From contig UQKO01000010.1 of assembly GCA_900541575.1 (NCBI GenBank), positions 1 to 63,451 on the forward strand: 63,451 nucleotides of DNA, given 5' to 3'. A program made the position numbers and the translations under genes. The notes under the pieces are model-generated. The model was not told where the DNA came from, ran no database searches, and saw nothing but the letters and a program-made list of their open reading frames with translations. The first letter of the stretch is position 1; each line of letters opens with the position of its first letter. This document shows positions 1 through 7,857 of this stretch, in pieces. Source of the stretch: an uncultured Prevotella sp. Lineage in GTDB: Bacteria; Bacteroidota; Bacteroidia; Bacteroidales; Bacteroidaceae.

Positions 1-39
1 ATGGTACTGCACACCCGCGGGAGAGTAGGTCGCCGCCAA
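1..39 (+). rRNA. rrf: 5S ribosomal RNA, 3' end only
   Basis: The first ~39 bases match the conserved 3' end of bacterial 5S rRNA: ATGGTACTGC, then the helix strand GGGAGAGTAGG and the terminal GTCGCCGCC. The rest of the gene, and presumably the rRNA operon, lies to the left of the window. A strong terminator follows directly. Confidence 0.9.
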
Positions 40-50
40 TTTCTTTACAA

Positions 51-85
51 GCCTCTTTCAGTGTAACAACTGAGAGAGGCTTTTT
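51..85 (+). terminator. Rho-independent terminator of the rRNA operon
   Basis: Arms GCCTCTTTCAG (51-61) and CTGAGAGAGGC (70-80) pair perfectly across an 8-nt loop and are followed by TTTTT. The distance from the 5S 3' end is as expected for an rRNA operon terminator. Confidence 0.9.
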
Positions 86-179
86 GATTCTTAGTCTGCC
101 AATTTATTTACAGAGTTTCATATGCTTTAATTATTTCGTAATAGTTAAAACGTTCTCATTTACTTTTGAAACAATTTAT

Positions 180-221
180 ACAGGTAGGTGTCCGATTGAA
201 TTCAATCGGACACCTGCCTGT
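180..221. repeat. 42-bp near-perfect palindrome
   Basis: Bases 180-200 are the reverse complement of 201-221 apart from one T/G pair; the centre is GAATTC. No T-run follows on either strand, so it is not a standard terminator. It lies just upstream of the group II intron 3' end and could be a remnant of an intron stem (for example domain IV after loss of the ORF). It could also be an unrelated small palindromic element. Confidence 0.6.
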
Positions 222-379
222 TAAGGACTGAATTGCGCTGTGCAATAGAAAATGACTGCTACCTTGAGAGTCTTTTGTAGTCAGATGTCCGAGAGGGAAC
301 TCTCTATTCACACGATAGGACGGAATCCGACAATAGAATAGAAGTGACGTATCTCGAAAGGATTGCTGAAAACAACTTG

Positions 380-509
380 CCACACACCGTGAGGTGTAAA
401 AGCACGAAAATGCCGTATGCCGAACGGCACGTACGGTGGTGTGAGAGGTCGGTGAACACGAAAGTAGGAGATAAACACCAATGATTAGTGTTTACCTCCT
501 ACTCGAAAT
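380..509 (+). mobile_element. Group II intron remnant (domains V and VI)
   Basis: A domain V-like hairpin GCCGTATGCC-GAAC-GGCACGTACGGT spans 412-437, matching the typical core (...CCGUAU...ACGUACGG...). A domain VI-like hairpin follows: GTAGGAGATAAACAC (464-478) pairs with GTGTTTACCTCCTAC (488-502) around an unpaired A, the position of the branch-point adenosine. The 3' end CCTACTCGA is usual for bacterial group II introns. The canonical AGC triad of domain V appears as TGC. No intron 5' end (GTGYG) or maturase ORF is visible. It is therefore probably a dead 3' fragment lodged behind the 5S terminator; 86-379 contains nothing else I recognise. Confidence 0.55.
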
Positions 510-531
510 AAATGGGGTCGTTTCTCCGCAA

Positions 532-619
532 GAAAAAAATCCCCACCGTTAAAGGACGATGGGGATGGGACCTAATGTTTTCACAACGGAATAATCCTTA
601 TTGTGATTTGCTAGAAATA
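532..619 (-). ncRNA. tracrRNA of the type II-C CRISPR system
   Basis: Read on the minus strand, bases 617-601 give an anti-repeat that is perfectly complementary over 17 nt to the 5' part of the CRISPR repeat (TTGTGATTTGCTAGAAA). This is followed by the usual nexus-like segment with AAGGATTATTCC and GTTGTGAAAACATT, and then by a terminator hairpin. A promoter lies just upstream (625-655). Predicted length is about 88 nt. It pairs with pre-crRNA transcribed from the minus strand of the array and would load Cas9. It is divergent from the cas operon and about 260 bp from the cas9 start. Confidence 0.9.
533..566 (-). terminator. Rho-independent terminator of the tracrRNA
   Basis: On the minus strand ATCCCCATCGT (566-556) pairs with ACGGTGGGGAT (549-539), one mismatch, 6-nt loop. 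Six T residues follow immediately. This fixes the tracrRNA 3' end near 532. Confidence 0.9.
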
Positions 620-624
620 TGCGG

Positions 625-655
625 CAAATATAATGATTACTTTGTTAAAATCCAA
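625..655 (-). promoter_or_regulatory. Promoter of the tracrRNA
   Basis: Minus-strand reading gives TTG (655-653), 20 nt, then TATATTTG (632-625), a perfect Bacteroidota -33/-7 promoter. The start would fall at about 619, just before the anti-repeat. Confidence 0.8.
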
Positions 656-675
656 CTATTTTGGGAGTTATTTCT

Positions 676-683
676 TATCTTTG
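676..683 (+). promoter_or_regulatory. Possible -7 box of the cas operon
   Basis: TATCTTTG fits the TAnnTTTG consensus on the plus strand, about 200 bp upstream of the cas9 ATG. No TTG lies at the ideal -33 distance, so the assignment is tentative. A second weaker candidate, TAACTTTC, is at 813-820. Confidence 0.35.
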
Positions 684-881
684 TGGAAGTCTGGTTGCAG
701 TTCGGCAAGGATTGTAAGCAAACTTGTTTCTCTGTTCTCACCTTGTACTATTTTTTCAGAAAATAAGTTGCAGACGAAGCTGAGGATAAGTCGCACATGT
801 CAATATGAAGGTTAACTTTCATAGTGCTTGCATTTACGTCAACATGAAACACACAATTATAATATTGTAATCCTTAGAAAT

Positions 882-3800
882 ATGAGTAATAAGAATATTC
901 TTGGGCTCGATTTAGGTACTAATAGTATTGGTTGGGCCGTAGTGAAATGTATAGACAACGAGGATACTGAACGTAAACTTATAGGACTTGTTGATGCAGG
1001 AAGTCGCATTATTCCGATGGATGCCGCGATGCAAAGTGATTTTGCAAAAGGTAATACAGTGTCGCAGACAAAGGAACGAACGCAATATAGGAGTGTGCGT
1101 CGTATACGTGAGCGTCATTTATTGCGCCGAGATCGATTGCATAGAGTTCTTTCTCTTATGGGAATGTTGCCGCGGCATTATGCACAGGCGCTGACTCGCT
1201 ATGGTAAGTTCAAGGACGATGTAGAGTGTCGTTTACCATGGGCTGAGGGTAGTGAAGGAATGCCTGTGTTTATCTTTCAGCAGTCTTATGATGAGATGCT
1301 ACAGATCTTTTGGCAGGAACATCCAGAACTGATGGCTAAGGGAATGAAAGTGCCCTATGATTGGACCTTATATTATCTCCGTCGTAAGGCATTGCATCAG
1401 GCTATAAGTGGAGAGGAACTTTCGTGGATACTCCTCAATTTTAATCAGAAGCGTGGCTATTATCAAGCACGTGGTGAGGAGGATGATGTTGACACTTCAA
1501 AAGAAGAGAAGTATTATGCTCTTAAGGTTGTCGATGTGGTAGATAGTGGTGATAAGAGAGGGAAGGACACGTGGTACAATGTATTTCTTGAAAATGGCTT
1601 GGTTTATCGTCGTTCGGCAAGAGAAAAGCCCGACTGGGTGGGCAAGGTGAAGGATTTCATAGTCACCACTCAACTGAATGAAGATGGTACTCCAAAGAGA
1701 GGAAAAGATGGTGAAGTAAAAAGGTCTATCAGTATGCCTAAAGAGGAGAATTGGGGACTTCTGAAGATTAAGACAGAAGATGATATTCGCAGTTCGGGCC
1801 AGTCTGTAGGTGAATATATTTTTGGTGCATTGCTTCGGAATCCGAAGCAGAAGATTAAAGGCCAGTTGGTGCGCACCATAGAGCGCACTTTCTATAAGGA
1901 AGAGCTGCGAGGCATATTGGAGAAGCAGCGCGAGTATATTCCTCAGTTGCGTGATGCCGCATTGTATGAAGCGTGCATTAATGAGCTTTATCCGCAGAAT
2001 GATGCTTATAGGCAGTCTATAGCGTCAAAAGGCTTTACATATCTTCTATTGGATAATATCATATTCTATCAGCGTCCGCTCAAGAGTAAGAAGTCTATGA
2101 TAGACGAATGTCCATATGAATATCACGAGTGTCTTGATGTCAATGGCGAGAAAATGAAGAAATACGTAAAGTGTATTGCCAAGTCTCATCCTCTCTATCA
2201 GGAGTTTCGTCTGTGGCAGTTTGTGAGCAACCTTCGCATCTACCGATGTAGTATCGACGACGAAGATGTGACTTCTCAATTTCTTCCAGACGAGGAAAGT
2301 CGTGCTTGCTTGTTTGATTGGCTCAACGATCGTGATTCCATAAAAGAAGAAATACTATTAACTAAATATTTTGGTTTGAAGAAGCCAAAGGGAAAGAACG
2401 TTGTACTTCCGTATCGTTGGAATTATGTGCGCGATAAGTCTTATCCATGCAACGAAACGCGGGGCAAGATTCTGGAGCGTTTGTCAAAAAATGGGGTAGA
2501 TACATCCTTCTTAGATGTTGAGAATAAAAATGAAAAGAATGTGGAGGAAGGTCTATGGCACATACTCTATAGTGTGAACGATCCCGAGCAACTTCGTAGA
2601 GCCTTGCGCACGTTTGCTCAGAAGTGTGTTGCGAAGCGGTGTATTTTGAACCAATCAGCTAATGATGAAGCGATGCCCGATGGGGATGCAGCATGGATTA
2701 ATGCATTTGTCGACGCAATGGTGAAATTCCCTCCTTTCGAGAATGGCTATGGTGCTTATTCGGCGAAGGCCGTTAAGAAATTGCTTTCTCTCATGCGTAT
2801 GGGACATCATTGGAGAGCAGACGACATTGACGAAAAGACGCGGTCGCGCATACAAAAGTTGATAGATGGAGAGTTCGACGAAAGCATACGAGAGAGAGTG
2901 AGAGAGAAGGCTATCTATTTAGACCGTTTGGAGAAGTTTCGCGGATTGCCTCTATGGTTGGCTTGTTACGTGGTATACAATCGTCATAGTGAAGCGAGCG
3001 ATTTGAGCCGATGGCAAACGCCCGACGATATTGATGCTTATTTGAAGAGTTTCAAGCAGCATTCGCTCCGAAATCCTGTGGTGGAACAGGTCGTCACCGA
3101 AACGTTGCGCACGGTAAGGGACATATGGAGAAAGTATGGAAGCATAGATGAAATTCATGTGGAATTAGGTCGTGAGCTAAAAGCTCCAGCAGATCAACGT
3201 GCACAAATGACGGAACGAGCTTTGCAAGGAGAAAATACCAATCTGCGTATCAAGGCTTTGCTTACGGAGTTTCTCAATCCAGAGTTGGGTATAGAAAATG
3301 TGCGCCCTTTTTCTCCGAGCCAGCAAGAGTTGCTCCGCATCTATGAAGACACGGCGCTCAACAGCGTCAGCGAGCCCGACGACTATGTTACCGAGATAAT
3401 CACAAAGTTTGCTGATGCTAAGAAGCGTCCCACGTTTTCAGAAGTAAAGCGTTATGCCCTTTGGCTTGAGCAGCATTACGTGTCGCCTTATACGGGCGAG
3501 ACCATTCCCTTAGCTCGTCTTTTCACCACCGACTATGAGATAGAGCACGTCATACCGCAGTCGCGCTATTTCGATGATTCTCTGTCCAACAAGGTCATCT
3601 GTGAGGCGGAAGTCAATAAGCTAAAAGGTAATGCTCTCGGCTTCGAATTTATCAAGCAGCATCATGGCGAGAAAGTCATTCTCAATGGCGGTCGCGTAGT
3701 GACCATCCTCGAGACCGATAGTTACTCAGACCTTGTAAATAATGTCTATGGTAAGAGCAATCGTGCAAAGATGCGCAAACTCTTTCTTGAGGATATCCCC

Positions 3801-5513
3801 ACGGAGTTTATTGAGCGTCAGATGAACGATAGCCGTTATATCAGCAAGATGGTCACATCCTTGCTTTCGCACATAGTGCGTGAAGAGGGAGAAGAAGAGG
3901 CTAAGTCGAAACACATCGTGGTATGCACTGGTGCCGTAACCGATCGCTTGAAACGCGATTGGGGAGTCAACGACGTATGGAATCGCATTATCTTGCCACG
4001 CTTTGAGCGTATGAATGAGATTACTAATACGCAGAAGTTCACCACCATCAGTACTTCGGGACATCTTATTCCCGCTATGCCGTTGGAGCTGCAGAGGGGC
4101 TTTAGCAAGAAGCGCATAGACCATCGTCATCATGCTATGGACGCCATCGTGATAGCTTGTGCCACGCGTGATCACGTCAACCTTTTGAGCAACGAAGCTG
4201 CTCTGCCCAAGAATCAAGCCAATCGTTATCAGCTCTCTCGCAAGCTTCGTCGGTATGAAGATGTGCTCGTCTGCCGTGAGGGTCGCTCTCGCAAGATCTC
4301 TGTAGCTAAGGAGTTCCTTCTTCCCTGGCCTACTTTTACGACCGATGTAGAGCATGCGTTGAGACAGATTCTTGTCAGTTTCAAGCAAAATTTGCGTGTT
4401 ATCACAAAAGCTACGAACCATACATTTCGTATCGTCAATGGCAAGAAAATCTCTGTGCCGCAGACGCTGGGCGATAGTTGTGCTATTCGAAAGTCCATGC
4501 ATAAGGAGACTGTCTTTGGAGAGATCAATCTGAGGCGGACGAAGACTTTCGGTTTAAAGCAAGCATTGCAGCTTCCTCGTCGCATCGTCAATCGCGATTT
4601 AAGAGGAAAAATCATGCAACTCCTCGAACTGAAATATACCGAGAAGCAGATCAAAGCCTATTTCTCAGAGAATGCCGAAGCGTGGAGTGATGTGAATCTG
4701 AAGCAGATCGAAATGTATTATTTCACCAAGGAAACCTCCGACCGCTTCTTTGCCACGCGTAAGAGCATTGACACCTCGTTTAATCGCAAGGCAATAAACG
4801 AGAAGGTGGCAGATACGGCCATACAGAAGATAATGCTTCGCCATCTCAAGCAGTACGCCGGCGATGCCACGCTCGCATTCTCGCCCGACGGCATTGACCA
4901 GATGAATAGTAATATCCTTGCGCTCAATGACGGCAAATACCATCAGCCCATCTATAAAGTGCGAGTCTATGAGAAAGCCGAAAAATTTGCTGTAGGGCAG
5001 AAAGGCAATAAGAGTCGGAAGTTTGTCGAGGCTGCAAAGGGTACAAACCTCTTCTTTGCGATATATGAGCAGACGGCTGTCGATCCTGCTACGGGATTGT
5101 CCGTCAAGAAGCGCAGTTATCGCACCATCCCGCTCAATGAGGCCATTCTCAAGATGAAACAGGGGGTTCCACTCGATAGTAAGGCCTCCTTTATCCTCTC
5201 GCCTGGAGATCTCGTCTACGTTCCTACGAAGGAGGAAAGGCAGACGGGACAGATGGAAAGTCCGATAGATAAGGAGAGGGTGTATAAGATGGTAAGTTCA
5301 GGTAAAGGGCGAGTTGATTTTGTTCCATATTCTGCGGCTTCCGTCATATTCTCAGTATCAAAAGAAAATTCTTCCCATTACTCGGGCATACAAAATGAAT
5401 TTGGTGTGGGCAGCCCTAAGTCTAAAAATGAGCGAGCTCTCACTGGCGAGATGATTAAGGAAGTCTGCCTTCCCATAAAGGTCGATCGGCTTGGCCATCT
5501 CATCGAAAAATAA
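882..5513 (+). CDS. cas9: CRISPR-associated endonuclease Cas9, type II-C
   Basis: RNA-guided DNA endonuclease that cuts both target strands using a crRNA:tracrRNA guide; 1,543 aa, in the upper range for Bacteroidota II-C enzymes. The ATG at 882 is chosen over the one at 828 because it puts the RuvC-I motif at the N-terminus (ILGLDLGTNSIGWAVV, catalytic D10). An arginine-rich bridge helix follows (residues ~55-90). RuvC-II is HVELGREL with E761. The HNH domain contains EIEHVIPQ with H889 and then the Asn/Lys-rich NKVICEAEVNKLKGN. RuvC-III is HRHHAMDA with H1083/H1084 and D1087. All nuclease residues are present, so it should be active. The C-terminal ~450 residues would be the wedge/PAM-interacting region. 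cas1 follows after 102 bp. Codon use is more AT-rich than in neighbouring host genes, fitting horizontal acquisition. Confidence 0.97.
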   Translation: MSNKNILGLDLGTNSIGWAVVKCIDNEDTERKLIGLVDAGSRIIPMDAAMQSDFAKGNTVSQTKERTQYRSVRRIRERHLLRRDRLHRVLSLMGMLPRHYAQALTRYGKFKDDVECRLPWAEGSEGMPVFIFQQSYDEMLQIFWQEHPELMAKGMKVPYDWTLYYLRRKALHQAISGEELSWILLNFNQKRGYYQARGEEDDVDTSKEEKYYALKVVDVVDSGDKRGKDTWYNVFLENGLVYRRSAREKPDWVGKVKDFIVTTQLNEDGTPKRGKDGEVKRSISMPKEENWGLLKIKTEDDIRSSGQSVGEYIFGALLRNPKQKIKGQLVRTIERTFYKEELRGILEKQREYIPQLRDAALYEACINELYPQNDAYRQSIASKGFTYLLLDNIIFYQRPLKSKKSMIDECPYEYHECLDVNGEKMKKYVKCIAKSHPLYQEFRLWQFVSNLRIYRCSIDDEDVTSQFLPDEESRACLFDWLNDRDSIKEEILLTKYFGLKKPKGKNVVLPYRWNYVRDKSYPCNETRGKILERLSKNGVDTSFLDVENKNEKNVEEGLWHILYSVNDPEQLRRALRTFAQKCVAKRCILNQSANDEAMPDGDAAWINAFVDAMVKFPPFENGYGAYSAKAVKKLLSLMRMGHHWRADDIDEKTRSRIQKLIDGEFDESIRERVREKAIYLDRLEKFRGLPLWLACYVVYNRHSEASDLSRWQTPDDIDAYLKSFKQHSLRNPVVEQVVTETLRTVRDIWRKYGSIDEIHVELGRELKAPADQRAQMTERALQGENTNLRIKALLTEFLNPELGIENVRPFSPSQQELLRIYEDTALNSVSEPDDYVTEIITKFADAKKRPTFSEVKRYALWLEQHYVSPYTGETIPLARLFTTDYEIEHVIPQSRYFDDSLSNKVICEAEVNKLKGNALGFEFIKQHHGEKVILNGGRVVTILETDSYSDLVNNVYGKSNRAKMRKLFLEDIPTEFIERQMNDSRYISKMVTSLLSHIVREEGEEEAKSKHIVVCTGAVTDRLKRDWGVNDVWNRIILPRFERMNEITNTQKFTTISTSGHLIPAMPLELQRGFSKKRIDHRHHAMDAIVIACATRDHVNLLSNEAALPKNQANRYQLSRKLRRYEDVLVCREGRSRKISVAKEFLLPWPTFTTDVEHALRQILVSFKQNLRVITKATNHTFRIVNGKKISVPQTLGDSCAIRKSMHKETVFGEINLRRTKTFGLKQALQLPRRIVNRDLRGKIMQLLELKYTEKQIKAYFSENAEAWSDVNLKQIEMYYFTKETSDRFFATRKSIDTSFNRKAINEKVADTAIQKIMLRHLKQYAGDATLAFSPDGIDQMNSNILALNDGKYHQPIYKVRVYEKAEKFAVGQKGNKSRKFVEAAKGTNLFFAIYEQTAVDPATGLSVKKRSYRTIPLNEAILKMKQGVPLDSKASFILSPGDLVYVPTKEERQTGQMESPIDKERVYKMVSSGKGRVDFVPYSAASVIFSVSKENSSHYSGIQNEFGVGSPKSKNERALTGEMIKEVCLPIKVDRLGHLIEK

Positions 5514-5615
5514 TAAGTATAAGTCATAAAGGCTTGGCAGCTTCGCCATTTTCGAAGCAGCCAAGCCTTTTGTGGTTCAAATCGTTATATTCACTTCCCT
5601 TAAAATCTAACTCTT

Positions 5616-6560
5616 ATGATCAAGAAGACCCTCTACTTCAGTTCGCCTGCCTACCTCTCGCTGCGCATGGGGCAGATGGTGATAAAGCTTCCCGAGGTGG
5701 AAAAGCAGAAAAACCTTTCAGAACTCATAAAGCGTGAGGCTATGGTGACGCGTCCCATTGAGGATATTGGTATCGTAGTGCTCGATCATCGGCAGATCAC
5801 GCTCACACAGGGACTGCTCGAAGCACTGCTCGAAAATAATTGTGCCGTTATCACCTGCGATAGCCACTGTATGCCCGTCGGACTCATGCTTCCCCTTTCG
5901 GGCAATACCATTCAGAGCGAACGCTTCCAGAGCCAAATCGCTGCATCACTTCCTTTGCGTAAGCAACTTTGGCAGCAGACCATGAAGGCAAAGATTAGCA
6001 ATCAGGCCCGCGTACTTTCGCTCTGTGCCCAAGCAGAGGTAAGGTGTATGGAGCGTTGGAGTGCCGATGTCAATAGTGGCGATAACAATAATCTTGAAGC
6101 GCGCGCTGCTGTATACTATTGGAGCAATCTCTTCTCGCGTATAGCGGGCTTGCAGCAGTTCACGCGAAGCCGTGAAGGCCTTCCGCCCAACAATCTGCTC
6201 AATTATGGCTATGCCATCCTGCGAGCAGTGGTAGCCCGTGCTTTAGTGAGTAGCGGACTTTTACCCACGTTGGGCATTCACCACCACAATCGCTACAATG
6301 CTTATTGTTTGGCCGACGACATTATGGAGCCTTTTCGTCCATACGTCGACGAACTCGTATATCATATTGTGGAGAGCCAAGGCGCTGATCAATTAGAGTT
6401 GTCTCAAGAAGTCAAGTCGCAGTTGCTCACCATTCCTACACTCGATGTCGTAATCGCTGGCAAGCGTAGCCCGTTGATGGTCGGTGTGGCACAGACCACG
6501 GCCTCGCTTGCGAAATGCTTTAGTGGCGAACAGAGACGCATAGCCTATCCCGAGAGATAA
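5616..6560 (+). CDS. cas1: CRISPR integrase Cas1
   Basis: Catalytic subunit of the Cas1-Cas2 complex that inserts new spacers into the array; 314 aa, normal for type II. The metal-binding residues are all visible: E161 in LEARAA, the His in GIHHHN (222-224), and D234/D235 in LADDIMEPFRP. It lies 102 bp behind cas9 and 20 bp ahead of cas2 in one operon. No csn2 or cas4 follows, which makes this subtype II-C. It looks intact. Confidence 0.97.
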   Translation: MIKKTLYFSSPAYLSLRMGQMVIKLPEVEKQKNLSELIKREAMVTRPIEDIGIVVLDHRQITLTQGLLEALLENNCAVITCDSHCMPVGLMLPLSGNTIQSERFQSQIAASLPLRKQLWQQTMKAKISNQARVLSLCAQAEVRCMERWSADVNSGDNNNLEARAAVYYWSNLFSRIAGLQQFTRSREGLPPNNLLNYGYAILRAVVARALVSSGLLPTLGIHHHNRYNAYCLADDIMEPFRPYVDELVYHIVESQGADQLELSQEVKSQLLTIPTLDVVIAGKRSPLMVGVAQTTASLAKCFSGEQRRIAYPER

Positions 6561-6580
6561 TCTTAATCAGAGCAATCGTT

Positions 6581-6913
6581 ATGGATAAGTTAAGTGAATA
6601 CAGAGTCATGTGGGTATTAGTATTTTTTGATCTCCCTACGGAGACGAGTAAGGATAAGAAAGCCTATCAGCTTTTCCGCCGACAACTGCAGATGGATGGC
6701 TTCACCATGTTTCAGTTTTCCATCTATGTGCGCCACTGCGCTAGTATGGCCAATGCCGACGTTCACGTGAAGCGCGTAAAGCATTTCATGCCCGAACGTG
6801 GCAGCGTGGCTGTGATGTGTATTACTGACAAACAGTTTGCCGACATACACATCTATCATGGTTCGAAAATAGAGAAAGCGAGAACGCAGCCACAACAGCT
6901 GGAGTTGTTCTAA
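6581..6913 (+). CDS. cas2: CRISPR adaptation protein Cas2
   Basis: Small ferredoxin-fold subunit bridging two Cas1 dimers during spacer integration; 110 aa. The beta-1 motif VLVFFDLPT with conserved D17 is present, followed by a typical Cas2 core (LFRRQL, FSIYVRHC). It starts 20 bp after cas1 and the array begins 150 bp downstream. The last residues are QPQQLELF. QLELF fits the pentapeptide QL[S/D/E]LF with which many bacterial proteins bind the beta sliding clamp; that reading is inference. Confidence 0.96.
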   Translation: MDKLSEYRVMWVLVFFDLPTETSKDKKAYQLFRRQLQMDGFTMFQFSIYVRHCASMANADVHVKRVKHFMPERGSVAVMCITDKQFADIHIYHGSKIEKARTQPQQLELF

Positions 6914-7029
6914 CATTCCTTTTCCTCTCTCTCCCCATGCACGATATTATCATAGGTCTCTTAAAACTCTTCAGTTCTTCTGCATTATAGACTCCTCTGT
7001 ACCTTTTTCTTATTTCTAAATATAAACGT

Positions 7030-7070
7030 AAACACCTGGTTATGAGCGTGTTACTCATATCCAGGTGTTT
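7030..7070. repeat. Hairpin overlapping the cas2-proximal end of the array
   Basis: AAACACCTGG-t-TATGAG (7030-7046) pairs with CTCATA-t-CCAGGTGTTT (7054-7070), 7-nt loop. The right arm includes the first 7 bases of the first repeat. On the minus strand, the predicted direction of array transcription, it lies just past the last repeat and is followed by T-rich sequence, so it may end the pre-crRNA. Alternatively it is a landmark for Cas1-Cas2 at the acquisition end. Confidence 0.55.
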
Positions 7071-7722
7071 GTGACCTTACGAAGGTACGTTTTTTCTAGC
7101 AAATCACAACAAGAACCGAAAAATGAATTTTACAAAAGAAGGTGTTTGTGACCTTACGAAGGTACGTTTTTTCTAGCAAATCACAACAACTCCTTTACGG
7201 TGAAGTTAAAAGCATTGGGTGTTTGTGACCTTACGAAGGTACGTTTTTTCTAGCAAATCACAACGCGACTTGTGGTTGGTATTTTCTTTCTACGGTGTTT
7301 GTGACCTTACGAAGGTACGTTTTTTCTAGCAAATCACAACAATCAGAGCTTTTGAAACTTCGCCCCAAGGGTGTTTGTGACCTTACGAAGGTACGTTTTT
7401 TCTAGCAAATCACAACGAACATATCTCATTCATATTCAAAGCTTTAGGTGTTTGTGACCTTACGAAGGTACGTTTTTTCTAGCAAATCACAACGCTCTTT
7501 AATGATATACTCACGCTGCAAATGGTGTTTGTGACCTTACGAAGGTACGTTTTTTCTAGCAAATCACAACGGTCAACCCAAAATGCTAGTTTTGGTTGTG
7601 GTGTTTGTGACCTTACGAAGGTACGTTTTTTCTAGCAAATCACAACAGTAATCATCCAGAACAATGAGACTGACGGGTGTTTGTGACCTTACAAAGGTAC
7701 TTTTTTTCTAGCAAATCACAAC
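7064..7722 (-). CRISPR. CRISPR array, 9 repeats of 47 bp and 8 spacers
   Basis: Repeats start at 7064, 7141, 7218, 7294, 7370, 7447, 7524, 7600 and 7676. Spacers are 30, 30, 29, 29, 30, 30, 29 and 29 bp. The first eight repeats are identical; the ninth (7676-7722) has two substitutions. The minus-strand reading starts GTTGTGATTTGC and pairs with the tracrRNA, so crRNAs come from the minus strand, toward cas2. Each repeat carries TTG-N19-TACCTTCG on that strand, close to a Bacteroidota promoter; the ninth has the perfect TACCTTTG. The degenerate repeat at the right end suggests that new spacers enter at the cas2 side. By eye I found no spacer matching the prophage. Confidence 0.97.
7692..7721 (-). 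promoter_or_regulatory. Promoter inside the terminal CRISPR repeat
   Basis: Minus-strand TTG (7721-7719), exactly 19 nt, then TACCTTTG (7699-7692). This fits TTG-N19/21-TAnnTTTG completely. Transcription would start at about 7686, in the last ~10 nt of the repeat, and run through spacer 8 and the whole array. Confidence 0.6.
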
Positions 7723-7741
7723 AACATAATTACACAAAAGA

Positions 7742-7824
7742 TAAGGAGACGAAATAATGATTTTTCGCATTAGAGGAGAATGAATTATTATTTATGAGAG
7801 GCATCTCTTGTCATTATCTCCTTA
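7742..7824 (-). terminator. Possible hrpB terminator hairpin
   Basis: TAAGGAGA plus ATAATGA (7742-7760) pair with TCATTAT plus CTCCTTA (7811-7824). On the minus strand a short TCTTTT follows. It would separate hrpB transcription from the array, which is read in the same direction. The long ~50-nt loop makes it a weak candidate. Confidence 0.35.
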
Positions 7825-7857
7825 CGTAGGGGTAGAGAAAGCAAGGGGCTAAAACCC

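Noticed and set aside
156..383. 75-codon minus-strand ORF after the 5S gene
   Set aside because: Lies across the palindrome and intron remnant, with no coding signal.
512..815. Two plus-strand ORFs of 84 and 60 codons upstream of cas9
   Set aside because: They overlap the tracrRNA, its promoter and the cas leader, and have no coding character.
3726..4502. 258-codon minus-strand ORF inside cas9
   Set aside because: Antisense shadow of a conserved nuclease gene; no recognisable domain.
7111..7675. Self-targeting of the prophage by the CRISPR spacers
   Set aside because: No spacer matched the prophage by eye on either strand; not exhaustive, a BLASTN of the eight spacers against the window would settle it.
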